From: Thiosocius sp963759055
Lineage (GTDB): Bacteria > Pseudomonadota > Gammaproteobacteria > Chromatiales > Chromatiaceae
Direction: 5' to 3'
Assembly: GCA_963759055.1 (NCBI GenBank)
Contig: CAVWYD010000015.1
Span: 1-64,000 of the forward strand
Length of the DNA stretch: 64,000 bases
Shown one piece after another: positions 17,207 to 25,976 of this stretch. The notes beneath the pieces were generated by a model. The model saw only the letters and a list, made by a program, of their open reading frames with translations. It had not been told where the DNA came from and made no database searches. Numbering within the stretch: the first letter of the stretch is position 1; the number at the start of each line of letters is the position of its first letter. The position numbers and the translations under genes were made by a program.

Positions 17207-17236
17207 TTGACAACTGCCGAGCAGGACCGATATTGT
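17207..17236 (+). promoter_or_regulatory. Phasin promoter (sigma-70 type)
   Basis: TTGACA at 17207-17212 and TATTGT at 17231-17236, 18 bases apart, 60 bases before the phasin start. The perfect -35 fits a highly expressed granule protein. Confidence 0.65.
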
Positions 17237-17263
17237 GCACTGCAACATTGTTGCGCTGCACAA
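17233..17263. promoter_or_regulatory. PhaR-like palindromic operator
   Basis: A 31-base near-palindrome centred on 17248, with 13 of 15 symmetric positions matching: left arm TTGTGCACTGCAACA and right arm TGTTGCGCTGCACAA. It overlaps the -10 element and the transcription start. TGC/GCA-rich sites of this kind at phasin promoters are bound by PhaR, which leaves DNA when polyhydroxyalkanoate granules appear. A related half-site TGCTGCGGTGCA lies upstream near 17173. Confidence 0.6.
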
Positions 17264-17295
17264 TGCGTATTTAACACTTACCTGGAGACACTGTC

Positions 17296-17673
17296 ATGCA
17301 AAACGAACTTCTGGAAATGGTAAACCAGTTCAACGAGAACGTCTTGAGTTCTGTCAAGCGTATCGGTGACCTGAACATGCGTACCTTTGAGCAAATGACC
17401 AGCAAGCAGGCTGAGATCATGAACGAATGCCTGGAATCTACTTCCAAGCAGTACGAAGTTCTCAGCACCGCCAAAGACTACAAAGATGCAATGGCCGCCC
17501 AGGCCGAGCTGCTCAAGGGCTGCAACGAGAAGTACCTGGCCAATGTGCGCGAGACGGCTGAGATGCTGGCCGCCGTGCGCGAGGAAATGACCGGCATGGT
17601 CGAAGAAGCTGTCAAGTACACCAGTGAGAGCGTCGAGAAAGCGAGCGAGTTGGCTGCCAACAAGGCGGCATAA
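17296..17673 (+). CDS. phaP: Phasin (polyhydroxyalkanoate granule protein)
   Basis: A 125-residue amphipathic, helical protein that coats polyhydroxyalkanoate granules. Typical features are the N-terminal LEMVNQFNENVLSSVKRIGDL, repeated heptads with alternating Ala/Glu/Lys, and the EMTGMVEEAVKYTSESVEKA tail. There is no signal peptide. CTGGAG precedes the start. Acetoacetyl-CoA reductase follows on the same strand 98 bases later, so the pair forms a PHA module; no synthase gene lies in the window. Confidence 0.88.
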   Translation: MQNELLEMVNQFNENVLSSVKRIGDLNMRTFEQMTSKQAEIMNECLESTSKQYEVLSTAKDYKDAMAAQAELLKGCNEKYLANVRETAEMLAAVREEMTGMVEEAVKYTSESVEKASELAANKAA

Positions 17674-17690
17674 AGTGGGCCCGACCGAGG

Positions 17691-17708
17691 GCGGCACCTG
17701 AGTGCCGC
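17691..17708 (+). terminator. Intercistronic hairpin after the phasin gene
   Basis: GCGGCAC and GTGCCGC form a perfect seven-base stem around CTGA, without a good T-tract. More likely an attenuator or a 3' stabiliser of the phasin message than a full stop, giving less phaB than phasin. Confidence 0.4.
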
Positions 17709-17771
17709 TCTCGCTGACCGGCGTTAGCCATTTACTTATTAACCTTGAAGAACAAAAACTGGAGAATTCGA

Positions 17772-18518
17772 ATGACAAAGCGTGTTGCCCTAATCACCGG
17801 CGGTACGGGTGGAATCGGCTCGGCGATCTGCCGTGAATTGGCCGCTATGGGACATACCGTGGTGGCGGGTTACTACCCGCCGGAAAAAGAGTCTTCAGAG
17901 CTCTGGCAGCAGCGGAAGAAAGACAAGGGTTTCGAGATTGCGCTGGTGCCGATGGACGTTGCGAGTTTTGAGGATTGCGAACGTGCGATCACCGAGATTT
18001 CCGAGAAGTACGGTTCGGTCGACATCCTTGTCAATTGCGCCGGTATTACGCGCGACGGGACTGTGAAAAAGATGACCGAAGATAATTGGCAGGCCGTCAT
18101 GACGACAAACCTCGACAGCGTTTTCCATGTCACCCGCCATGTCATCAACGGCATGCTGGAGAACAAGTGGGGCCGTATCATCAATGTTGCATCGGTCAAC
18201 GGTCAGCGCGGTCAGTTCGGGCAGGCAAACTATGCTTCTGCCAAGGCAGGCATGCACGGGTTCACTATGGCAGTTGCGCTGGAAACCGCGGCGAAAGGCA
18301 TTACGGTCAATACGGTTTCTCCCGGTTATGTCGCCACGGCGATGACAGAAGCAATGCCGGAGAACGTTCTCGAAGCCATCATAAACAGCGTGCCGATGCG
18401 CCGCATGGGCAAGCCTGAAGAGATCGCGCACGCCGTATGCTGGCTGGCGAGCGAAGACAATGCTTACACAACCGGCGCCAATATTCCGGTTAACGGTGGA
18501 CTGTTTACCAGTCACTAA
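17772..18518 (+). CDS. phaB: Acetoacetyl-CoA reductase
   Basis: A 248-residue short-chain dehydrogenase that reduces acetoacetyl-CoA to (R)-3-hydroxybutyryl-CoA with NADPH, feeding PHA synthesis. Motifs are ALITGGTGGIGSAICREL (cofactor), VNCAGITRDGT, the catalytic Ser in INVASVNGQRGQFGQ, and YASAKAGMHGFT (Tyr-x3-Lys). The QRGQFGQANY and GYVATAMTEAM stretches are typical of PhaB and separate it from FabG. GGAG seven bases upstream fixes ATG 17772. Confidence 0.93.
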   Translation: MTKRVALITGGTGGIGSAICRELAAMGHTVVAGYYPPEKESSELWQQRKKDKGFEIALVPMDVASFEDCERAITEISEKYGSVDILVNCAGITRDGTVKKMTEDNWQAVMTTNLDSVFHVTRHVINGMLENKWGRIINVASVNGQRGQFGQANYASAKAGMHGFTMAVALETAAKGITVNTVSPGYVATAMTEAMPENVLEAIINSVPMRRMGKPEEIAHAVCWLASEDNAYTTGANIPVNGGLFTSH

Positions 18519-18540
18519 TAGGTTTTTCTGTACCCTCCTA

Positions 18541-18603
18541 GCAGAGGAATCTGCCCCCTCTGCTCTTTACTTCGGCGCCCATCCCGGGCGCCCATTTTTT
18601 TTC
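18541..18603 (+). terminator. Terminator after phaB
   Basis: Two hairpins in a row: AGCAGAGG/CCTCTGCT, then GGCGCCC-ATCCC-GGGCGCC followed by CATTTTTTTTC. The second with its T-run is a strong rho-independent terminator. Confidence 0.8.
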
Positions 18604-18831
18604 ACGAAGCGGGGGGCTGGATACGGGATACGCCTTGAATCTGTTAGATTGCGGCACTTGATCGGACTTTTTCGGCTAGGGTATGAACGTGGATGGCAAA
18701 CTCTGACGCAGCTGATCTGAATTGATCTCTGTGTTCAATTCGACGACCAGGGTGTCCAGGTCCTCGAGCAGACCGCAGAGTCAATAGAAACATAATGCGG
18801 GGACTGGGCGCTTTGAAAGGATGGAGCACTA

Positions 18832-19845
18832 ATGAGTATTTCCCCCCCAAGCTATAAACAGAACCGGCTCAAGCAGTTGCGCGCATTCTGCAAGACGGTT
18901 GAAACCAAGAATATTTCGCGTGCCGCCGAAAAACTTTTTCTGACCCAGCCCACAATCTCGCTGCAGATAAAGGCCCTGGAGCGCGAGCTTGAGGTCATCG
19001 TGTTCGAACGCCACGGTCCGCAGATTCGGATTACCCCAGACGGCGAACTGTTGTATGAGATCGCCAAACCGTTGCTCGAGGGCATCGACAATCTGGCGCA
19101 GACTTTTGCCAGCAAGAGCGGCCGTCTGGACAGCGGCGAGTTGACCATTGTCGCGGGTGAATCGACGATTCTTTACCTGTTGCCGGAATTCGTTGCCTGT
19201 TTCAAAGAACAGCATCCGGGGATCCATATCAAACTGCTCAACGAGACCGGCCGGGATGGCCTGGCCAAGCTTCGGTCAGACGCGGCTGATTTCGCGGTCG
19301 GGCCCATGGTGGATGGACAGTCCGATCTCGAGTACAAGGCCCTGTTCTCCTTCGAGCAGGTATTGATTGTTCCGCTCGATCACCCGCTGACCCGACGCAA
19401 CAAGGTTACCCTGGAAGACGTCAGCCCCTATGGCCTGATCCTGCCGCCAAGACAGCTGAACCACTGGCGCACGGTGGACCTGGTGTTTGAGCAGCACGGT
19501 GTTCCGTACAGTGTGGTACTGGAGGCCGGTGGCTGGGAGGTCATCAAGCGCTATGTAGAGCAGGGGATGGGTATCTCGATCGTCAACGAGATCTGTCTTA
19601 CGGGCAAGGAAAAACTCGTTGTTATCCCCCTGGAAAGCTATTTTTCGCGGCGCACCTATGGTGCAGTAACCCGCCGCGGGAAGTTCCTGACTCCGCAGGC
19701 GCAGGCGTTCTTGGATGGCATGTCGACGTTCCAGTGCTCCAAGCTGCCGTACAAGCTCGCGGTTGCGCACGGTCGTGAAGACGAACTGGACCCGAACGAG
19801 CTGGATCCCAGGCATCTGCCGACCAATATCGACGATCTGGACTAG
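18832..19845 (+). CDS. LysR-family transcriptional regulator (CysB-like)
   Basis: A 337-residue regulator. The N-terminal winged helix (residues 10-70) includes FCKTVETKNISRAAEKLFLTQ and ISLQIKALERELEVIVFERH. The effector-binding domain follows, with GELTIVAGESTILYLLPEFV and a late GGWEVIKRYVEQGMGISIVN. The C-terminus is ~40 residues longer than in typical LysR proteins and acidic. No divergent target gene lies beside it, so the regulon cannot be inferred. The ~310 bases upstream hold the phaB terminator and no further gene; TTGATC and TATGAA (18658-18687) could be its promoter. Confidence 0.88.
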   Translation: MSISPPSYKQNRLKQLRAFCKTVETKNISRAAEKLFLTQPTISLQIKALERELEVIVFERHGPQIRITPDGELLYEIAKPLLEGIDNLAQTFASKSGRLDSGELTIVAGESTILYLLPEFVACFKEQHPGIHIKLLNETGRDGLAKLRSDAADFAVGPMVDGQSDLEYKALFSFEQVLIVPLDHPLTRRNKVTLEDVSPYGLILPPRQLNHWRTVDLVFEQHGVPYSVVLEAGGWEVIKRYVEQGMGISIVNEICLTGKEKLVVIPLESYFSRRTYGAVTRRGKFLTPQAQAFLDGMSTFQCSKLPYKLAVAHGREDELDPNELDPRHLPTNIDDLD

Positions 19846-19889
19846 CTCGAAGATGTGGAAAGGCCGCCGGGCATAAAAGGACGGCGTCG

Positions 19890-20582
19890 ATGACCGTTGC
19901 GGATGATCGTACACAGGGGCGGGAAGACGACAGACCGGCTCTGGACGTGGCCTGCCTGAATCCGAAATGCCGGCGTGCGGCCCTGGTCTCGACGACGGGC
20001 AATCATTGTCAGGTGTGGCGCAGCACCCGCAAACACGCAGACGCCCTTGATGGCGAGTCCTATACGGAATTTGTTATCAAGTATCCACTTGACCGCTACA
20101 GTGACGCGGATGTGCGCATCCTCGCGAGTCAGTATCAGGAATTGCGCGCGAAGCTTGGCGATATGGTGCCAGAGGCGCTGTTTGTCTTTTCGTGTATCGA
20201 TGACGAGCCAAATCTGTTCGTTATCGCGCGTGCGGTCAATGTCTGGTTCAACATTGCGAACCCGCAGAACCGGGAAGAGGCGATTGGACTTCTGCGTGAA
20301 TATCCCCTGGCGCGTGCGCAGTTGGTCCAATTTGTCCTCCAGGCAGCCAAATGGCGGGAGGGTCCGAATCCCAGGGTGATCGACCTGTACGGCCTGGATA
20401 ACCTGGTGATGGACAACCAGCGGCAGATCCGGTTCGTCGACAGTTTTTACGTATTTTTCTTTGAAGACATGTTGCATCTGCTGGGCGGTGAACCCGATTA
20501 TGATCTGCAGGAAAAGATCGAGGTTTCCCTTCAGCGCCTGGCCTATCTCGAGAAGATCCTGGCCTTGTCAGAAATGGACTGA
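19890..20582 (+). CDS. Uncharacterised protein, possibly a kinase-like fold
   Basis: A 230-residue soluble protein with no family I can name. A pair of cysteines (CLNPKC) near the N-terminus is followed by HCQVWRSTR and EFVIKYP. The order of an invariant-looking Lys (VIKYP), a Glu on the next helix (QYQELRAKLGD) and a late loop DLYGLDNLVMDNQRQIRFVDSF recalls the layout of aminoglycoside-phosphotransferase-type kinases, but the catalytic HxD is not intact. It follows the LysR gene by 44 bases, so the two may be co-expressed. Function unknown. Confidence 0.6.
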   Translation: MTVADDRTQGREDDRPALDVACLNPKCRRAALVSTTGNHCQVWRSTRKHADALDGESYTEFVIKYPLDRYSDADVRILASQYQELRAKLGDMVPEALFVFSCIDDEPNLFVIARAVNVWFNIANPQNREEAIGLLREYPLARAQLVQFVLQAAKWREGPNPRVIDLYGLDNLVMDNQRQIRFVDSFYVFFFEDMLHLLGGEPDYDLQEKIEVSLQRLAYLEKILALSEMD

Positions 20583-20644
20583 AGGCTGATGTGGCAAGGC
20601 CCTGAGAAAACATTGCGCTAAACCGGGAAGTGCGCTCGGAAATA

Positions 20645-21715
20645 TCATTTCGATTCCCGGTACCAGCTGCCATCCTCGTTGCGGCGAATCCAGTTGTGGC
20701 TATACCAGGCATGGCGCGCTGTGCTCGGAACGGGCAAGGTGCAATGGGTGCGGTTCCGGCCGACGTTCAGACGTCCTATGGGTGTTATCACCACGGCACC
20801 TGCGGGTTGATCCAGCCATTGATAGTTCACCTTCGGACTGCCATTCACATAACAGCGCAGCTCTTTGACATTCTCTATTCCGGGTTTGAATACCAGGGTC
20901 AGCGCAGGGCGCCACTCGTCTATGGCAACCACCGGGTCTTCCGGGAAGGCGCCGGTGATGGGTAGTGGAAGGCTGGCCACCTTCTTGGTAAAGGTGCGCA
21001 TGCGGGCAAAGAAGCTGGCCATCGGAAAACGAGGTAGCGCGCCGAAGTCGGCCTGCCGCCACAGGGGGCCGGATTGTTGCCCGAAACCTATGAGGCCCAT
21101 CGAAGCGACTGTCTGCTTCAGTGCCTGGTTATATTCACCATACGGATAGGCGAACAGCGTCGGCGTGGTGCCCAATTCGTCGCTGATGCGGTTTTGCCCC
21201 GTCTGAATATCCACGGCAACGCGTTGCTCCCAGTCATCACGGCTCTCATCATCGTTTTGGCGGATCAGGTGCCGATGGGAATGACTGTGATTCTGGAAGC
21301 CTACGCCCTTTGACTGCATCTCACGCATCTGCGCCCAGGTCAGGTATCCCTCGTGTCCGTTGTCAACAGGCTCGGTACTGACAAACACTGTTAGCGGGTA
21401 TTCGTACCGGACGGTCCTTGGATAGGCCTCGGTGAATGCCGAGATATAGGCGCCATCGATGGTCAGGGCAACGCATTTGTCGGGAAGCTCCATACCGATC
21501 TTGAGCCCCGTGATCACGTCTTCAAGCGGCATGACGGCGTAATCATGCTCCAGCAGGTAATCCAGGTGATGCTGGAACTGTTCCGGAGTGACACTGGTGA
21601 TGCCCGGTGTATCCTCACTGATATGGTGATACTGCAGGACCACGCAGTGGTCGGCGGCGGGAACACCTTCGGCTGATATCAGCCCAGCGATCAGGCAGAC
21701 GATAAAGAGTCGCAT
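20645..21715 (-). CDS. Exported polysaccharide deacetylase-like protein
   Basis: A 356-residue protein with a signal peptide (MRLFIVCLIAGLISAEGVPA). The NodB-homology domain is similar to PgaB/IcaB: VVLQYHHISEDTPGITSV, then ALTIDGAY (motif 1, residues 84-90) and FQNHSHSHRHL (motif 2, three histidines). Motif 1 normally has two aspartates (TIDDAY); here the second, a metal ligand, is Gly88. FAYPYGEYNQ is the later conserved motif. The C-terminal ~110 residues form a separate beta-rich region. It may still bind glycan; catalysis is doubtful. Confidence 0.82.
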   Translation of the reverse strand: MRLFIVCLIAGLISAEGVPAADHCVVLQYHHISEDTPGITSVTPEQFQHHLDYLLEHDYAVMPLEDVITGLKIGMELPDKCVALTIDGAYISAFTEAYPRTVRYEYPLTVFVSTEPVDNGHEGYLTWAQMREMQSKGVGFQNHSHSHRHLIRQNDDESRDDWEQRVAVDIQTGQNRISDELGTTPTLFAYPYGEYNQALKQTVASMGLIGFGQQSGPLWRQADFGALPRFPMASFFARMRTFTKKVASLPLPITGAFPEDPVVAIDEWRPALTLVFKPGIENVKELRCYVNGSPKVNYQWLDQPAGAVVITPIGRLNVGRNRTHCTLPVPSTARHAWYSHNWIRRNEDGSWYRESK

Positions 21716-22043
21716 CACTTGCCCTTGTGCAGCGGGAGAGGTGGCATTGGATGTGTGGCGGTCGATCAAGGAAGCCATGCGGACTGGTCGCACGGCGTCG
21801 TCATCGACCTCAGATGGCTAAATATAGATCACCCGTCACCCGGGTGTGTACTGAAAAAGCGTCGCCGCTTGGACGAAGGTCGCAATAGCCTGCAAATTGC
21901 ACCAGTATCCGGGGTCATCGCGCCTGGGCAAGTGAGCGACTGGTGCAACTTGCAGGATAGTTATCAAGGGGCCTGACATATTGCCAGGACACCGGCGGCC
22001 TCTTGGGGTCTGCACTTCCTGGATTCGGGTCTTTATATGAGAG
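21716..22043. other. Intergenic region upstream of the deacetylase gene
   Basis: No gene seen. It holds the long inverted repeat at 21889-21956 and the end of the fdh-linked FeS gene. A short CACCCGTCACCCGGGTG hairpin lies near 21830. Confidence 0.5.
21889..21956. repeat. 18-base inverted repeat containing two TGCAANTTGCA palindromes
   Basis: Arms 21889-21906 and 21939-21956 are inverted copies with one mismatch and a 32-base loop. Each arm itself contains an 11-base palindrome (TGCAAATTGCA at 21891-21901; TGCAACTTGCA at 21944-21954), centres 53 bases apart, about five DNA turns. That arrangement suits a pair of operators bridged by a repressor, or a large RNA hairpin. It has no T-run, so a terminator is unlikely. 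Confidence 0.55.
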
Positions 22044-23381
22044 TCATTTCAGGTTCGCCCCGACCAGCTCGACCAGGCTTTCAATCTGGGTTCCCCACTG
22101 GGTGCGACCTGCACCGGCCATCAGGTTCACCCTGCAGCTGCCGCAGGCCGTGACCACGGAGTCGGCGCCGGTCGCGTCGACCTGTCTACGCTTCAGGTCG
22201 AACGCGGCATTGCGCATCGGTTCGGCTTTTTCCATCACGAAAAGGCCGGCGCCACCGCCGCAGCAGAAATTTGCAGCCTTGTTATTGGGCATCTCGCGCA
22301 AATCCACACCGAGTGCTTCCAGGACTGCACGGGGTTCATCGAACACGCCGCCGTGTCTCCCGACCTTGCACGGGTCGTGATAGGTGACATGCTTGTCGGC
22401 CCCGATTGGGTTGACCTGCAGTCGCCCCTCGGCCACCTCGCGGCCCAGAAACTCCGAAAGGGCCATTACCTCGAAGGGCAATGGCGAACCGTGCACATTC
22501 GCACCTTCCCAGCGCAGCGCGGGGTAGGCATGTCCGCACTCAGGTACGATGACCAGCTTGGCACCGAGCGCGATCGCCTGACTTGTAATCCTCTCGGATG
22601 CCAATTTCTGGACCCGTTCATACCCCGACAGCAAACCAAAGTTGGCACCTTCGAACGCGCAGGTGTGCACGGTCCAGTCGACCCCGAGGTGGTTCATGAC
22701 CTTGACGGTGGCTTCCAGCGCGTCCTTGAATAGCAGAATATCGATGGTTGAACTCAGCACCAGGATGTCAGCCTGCTTCTTGTCGATTGGGACCTCGTGC
22801 CCCTTTGCGCGCAGATCCTCGACGGCCTGCTTGAGTTGTTCGGCCCCAACGCCAAAAACGGTTCCCCGGACGCCCTGTTCCTGTTCGACTGCACGCAGAC
22901 CGGCAGGAATCAGGCCGGCGTGAGCCAGGCCCTGCCGTGTCACGTTCACCATCGATGCGATATCAATGCCCATTGGGCAGGCCAGTCCGCAGCGTCCGCA
23001 CTCGGTACAGGATTCGTAAACCAGAAACTGCGTTGCCTCCAGATCGGCCTCGGTGATATCGGCCTCGATCAGTCGATTCAGCCAACGCATAGGTGACTTC
23101 TCGCGGCGATAGTAACGCCTTAGGAGGTCAAGCTTATGGATCGGGGTGAGTGCCGGGTCTTCGGTCTCAATGTAGAATTGGCAGGCTTCGGCGCATATAC
23201 CGCAATGCATACAGGAATCCAGTTGGGTGGCCTTGGATGCATCGAGTTTCTCCGAGAACACGGCCTTGGCGTGCTGGACCCTCTGGTTCTCGGGGCAGTC
23301 CGTCGGCTTTGCCATCTGCGGGAGCAGTTTTATCTGCTCTGCAAAGCCGCGGAACACGTTCATGTCTATTGCCATGATCAA
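22044..23381 (-). CDS. HdrD/DsrK/GlpC-like FeS oxidoreductase (CCG domains)
   Basis: A 445-residue cytoplasmic FeS protein. The N-terminal part has two 4Fe-4S motifs, CMHCGICAEAC and CTECGRCGLAC. Two CCG regions follow: the first is degenerate, the second canonical, with HDPCKVGRHGG, NFCCGGGAGLF and ACGSCRVNL, which in heterodisulfide reductase binds a special 4Fe-4S cluster at the active site. It is the last gene of the leftward run after fdhABC and the NarI-like cytochrome, so it and the cytochrome probably form a membrane quinone-linked module. Substrate unknown. Confidence 0.82.
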   Translation of the reverse strand: MIMAIDMNVFRGFAEQIKLLPQMAKPTDCPENQRVQHAKAVFSEKLDASKATQLDSCMHCGICAEACQFYIETEDPALTPIHKLDLLRRYYRREKSPMRWLNRLIEADITEADLEATQFLVYESCTECGRCGLACPMGIDIASMVNVTRQGLAHAGLIPAGLRAVEQEQGVRGTVFGVGAEQLKQAVEDLRAKGHEVPIDKKQADILVLSSTIDILLFKDALEATVKVMNHLGVDWTVHTCAFEGANFGLLSGYERVQKLASERITSQAIALGAKLVIVPECGHAYPALRWEGANVHGSPLPFEVMALSEFLGREVAEGRLQVNPIGADKHVTYHDPCKVGRHGGVFDEPRAVLEALGVDLREMPNNKAANFCCGGGAGLFVMEKAEPMRNAAFDLKRRQVDATGADSVVTACGSCRVNLMAGAGRTQWGTQIESLVELVGANLK

Positions 23382-23464
23382 ACCCCTTTCATTGATCGCG
23401 TATGTCCGCGACCCAATTGGTTCCTACAAATCCCGGCCACGATTCGCCGCCCTGGGTCTGGCTA

Positions 23465-24109
23465 TCACACTTTCACACCCCGCCGTCCATAGTGCGCGCC
23501 CATGAATCCCCGGCTGAACGGGAAGGTAAAGGTATGCATCAACGCGCTGAACGGGAAATACAGCAATAACAGTTCCGCGAGAAAGAAATGGAGGATACGC
23601 AATGACTCATGCGAACGGGCCAGGGCGAGACATCCGGTCAGCATCACCAGGAACAAAAGGATCGACCCGATATAGTCGCCACGGCTGGAGATCATACGCG
23701 TGACCGGGTGGATCATGCGATGAAGTATCAGCAACAGAAGTCCAAGAAAAGCGATCTCGGAGAACACAATGAAGGCCCATTCCGGCAACGCCGGCCAACC
23801 GAACCCTAGAACGCGTTCACGGTAAAATTCGATATGCGGCGCCGCAAAAAAAAGCAGCGCGAACAGGCCAACATGGAAAAGATAGCCTGCGACGACCTGC
23901 AGCTTGATGCGTGACCAGAAATCACGGCGCGGGAAAAAGCGCGTGATATTTATTCCGATCGCCCCGGATGCGGCGGAGGCACGAGGTGCGCTGTAATCGG
24001 TTTTGGTACCCATTGCGAGCATGCCGATCAAACGCCATAAGACACCGATCACAAATACGCCGGCGCTGAAATACCAGAACGGCCCGTCGACAAATTCACC
24101 GATACTCAC
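23465..24109 (-). CDS. NarI/DsrM-like cytochrome b membrane subunit
   Basis: A 214-residue protein with five hydrophobic segments. Histidine pairs on two helices (FHVGLFALLFFAAPH and ILHFFLAELLLLYFPFSALMH) match the spacing of the two heme b ligands in the nitrate reductase gamma subunit and in DsrM/HmcE. It would pass electrons between quinone and the partner FeS protein encoded 83 bases downstream. It follows the fdh gamma gene by 57 bases on the same strand. The pairing with the CCG protein is the DsrMK-type arrangement. Confidence 0.8.
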   Translation of the reverse strand: MSIGEFVDGPFWYFSAGVFVIGVLWRLIGMLAMGTKTDYSAPRASAASGAIGINITRFFPRRDFWSRIKLQVVAGYLFHVGLFALLFFAAPHIEFYRERVLGFGWPALPEWAFIVFSEIAFLGLLLLILHRMIHPVTRMISSRGDYIGSILLFLVMLTGCLALARSHESLRILHFFLAELLLLYFPFSALMHTFTFPFSRGFMGAHYGRRGVKV

Positions 24110-24166
24110 TGTGTTTCCCTTCCTTCTTATCGCGTTTTATATTCCCTGCTGTCACCGCCGAATCGG

Positions 24167-25219
24167 TCAGGCTTTATCAGGCGCAGCATTCATTGGCGGT
24201 GTTTCCTGCTTTCCCTCTTTCTGAACGACGACCGGTTCGCCTCGCGCCATCATCTCGGCATGCCAAATATCATGGTGTGCCTCCGCCCAGTTCTCATCGA
24301 CATAGCCGGTCGTCATGCTGTCGAGGCTGCCTTCACTGCCGATGGTGCCGATGTAGATATGTGCCAGTGAGCCGGCGGTCAATAAGACCGCTGTGATCCC
24401 GTGGACGATCAGGATGAGCTGCATGGTCTCGCGGCCCTGGGCGAAGATCGGAAAGTCCAGAATCAGCCCACTGATGGAGACGGTCAGGCCGAGCACGACT
24501 ATCGCCCAGAACCAGATTTTTTCGCCGGCATTGAAGAAACCGGAACTCACGTGGCCCTCACCGATGGCTCCGCCGCCTCTCCTTAGCCAGGTAAGGTCAC
24601 GTCGCTTGGGTATGTTCTTGACGACAAAACGGGTAAACAGGAGAAAGAGAGCCACCAGGAAAAGTGGGCCGAACAGGTTATGGGCTTCCAGGCAAGCACT
24701 TGCAATCACGCCGAATGCTTCCTGGCCAAACACCGGTAACACGACAAAGCGCCCAAACAGCAGAATCATCCCTGTCAGTGCCTGAAAGAGGAACAGGATC
24801 GCCGTGAACCAATGTATCGTCCGATCGATGTCGGAAAACCTTTTTATCAGTCTTCCAGAACGTCCGCCGGGTATCTTTATGCACCCACGCGTGAAATAAA
24901 AGACGAGGATTAGGGCAGCAAAGGCGCCGATAAAGATTGCCGCGTTGCCGATGAAATCCTGGCGTCTGAAATTTCGAAAGTCTTCGCCGGCGCTGTCGAT
25001 CAATACGCCGGCCTCGATGCCGCGAACCTGCGTCTGCCCAACAGCGGGCGCATCGCGTTGCCTTACGGCCCGCCACAGGTCAGCGCCCGGATTGGGTACC
25101 ATGATCGGGGAGGCGGGATTTATTTCCTCGGCCGATGCCGGGAACCAGGCGAACAAAAGACCCAGCACAAAAAGTGCGGCCAGGCTGCCTGCTCGGCTTT
25201 TGGGACAAAAAAGCGACAT
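24167..25219 (-). CDS. fdhC: Formate dehydrogenase gamma subunit (cytochrome b556)
   Basis: A 350-residue inner-membrane subunit that takes electrons from the FeS subunit to quinone. A signal-like first segment (AALFVLGLLFAWFPASA) is followed by a periplasmic stretch and four main membrane segments. Heme ligands are expected in DRTIHWFTAILFLFQALTG, CLEAHNLFGP and LILIVHGITAVLL, and SLAHIYIGTIGSEGSLDSM is the family signature. GAGGA eight bases before ATG 25219 fixes the start. Third of the fdhABC genes. Confidence 0.92.
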   Translation of the reverse strand: MSLFCPKSRAGSLAALFVLGLLFAWFPASAEEINPASPIMVPNPGADLWRAVRQRDAPAVGQTQVRGIEAGVLIDSAGEDFRNFRRQDFIGNAAIFIGAFAALILVFYFTRGCIKIPGGRSGRLIKRFSDIDRTIHWFTAILFLFQALTGMILLFGRFVVLPVFGQEAFGVIASACLEAHNLFGPLFLVALFLLFTRFVVKNIPKRRDLTWLRRGGGAIGEGHVSSGFFNAGEKIWFWAIVVLGLTVSISGLILDFPIFAQGRETMQLILIVHGITAVLLTAGSLAHIYIGTIGSEGSLDSMTTGYVDENWAEAHHDIWHAEMMARGEPVVVQKEGKQETPPMNAAPDKA

Positions 25220-25330
25220 CGCCGAATTCCTCGTTGGAGCGCGCTGCACGGTTGGTTGAATCGGCCAAATTCTTCTGGCCAAACCGGTTTGATCAGGCTG
25301 CCGGCTCTGCCGACCCGGCAGCCTCAACGA

Positions 25331-25963
25331 TCATCCATCGGTGCTTGCCTTGCCCCTTGCGCCCCTGTTCGGGGCGCGCAGGCTGGCCTTGTCATAATTC
25401 ACCCCCCAGTTCAGCACCGACGCACCGCGATTGATGATGCGCTTGCGGTAAATATCCGAGACGATATCGGCGTCGCCCGCGATCAGCGCCTTGGTCGAAC
25501 ACATCTCGGCGCACAGCGGCAATTTGCCCTCGGCCAGCCGGTTGGCTCCGTACTTCTTGTGTTCATCCGAACTGCCGGTTTCTTCCGGACCGCCCGCGCA
25601 GAAGGTGCACTTGTCCATCTTGCCACGGGATGCGAAAGCGCCGGCCTTGGGGAACTGTGGTGCGCCGAAGGGACAGGCGTAAAAACAGTATCCACAGCCG
25701 ATGCAGATGTCCTTGTCGTGCAGCACGAGGCCGTCTTCAGTGGTGTAGAAACAGTCGACCGGACAGACCGCGGCACAGGGTGCGTCGGCACAATGCATAC
25801 AGGCTACGGACAGTGAACGTTCGCCCGGCTCGCCGTCCTTTATGGTAACCACGCGGCGGCGGTTCACGCCCCAGGGCACCTCGTTTTCGTTTTTACAGGC
25901 GGTGACACAGGCATTGCACTCGATGCAGCGTTCCGCGTCGCAATAAAACTTCAAATTTGCCAT
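25331..25963 (-). CDS. fdhB: Formate dehydrogenase beta subunit (4 x 4Fe-4S)
   Basis: A 210-residue ferredoxin-like subunit carrying electrons from FdhA to the cytochrome b subunit. Four cysteine groups are visible: CIECNACVTACKNE, CMHCADAPCAAVCPVDC, CIGCGYCFYACPFG and the split CTFC...CAEMC. It lacks the C-terminal membrane helix of the E. coli FdnH type, so it resembles the shorter FDH2/FDH3-type subunit. Located 13 bases after fdhA. Confidence 0.94.
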   Translation of the reverse strand: MANLKFYCDAERCIECNACVTACKNENEVPWGVNRRRVVTIKDGEPGERSLSVACMHCADAPCAAVCPVDCFYTTEDGLVLHDKDICIGCGYCFYACPFGAPQFPKAGAFASRGKMDKCTFCAGGPEETGSSDEHKKYGANRLAEGKLPLCAEMCSTKALIAGDADIVSDIYRKRIINRGASVLNWGVNYDKASLRAPNRGARGKASTDG

Positions 25964-25976
25964 GTCTGAGTTCTCC

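Noticed and set aside
21889..21956. Terminator or NtrC site
   Set aside because: No T-run follows, and the TGCACC/GGTGCA half-sites are far from the N5 spacing of NtrC.
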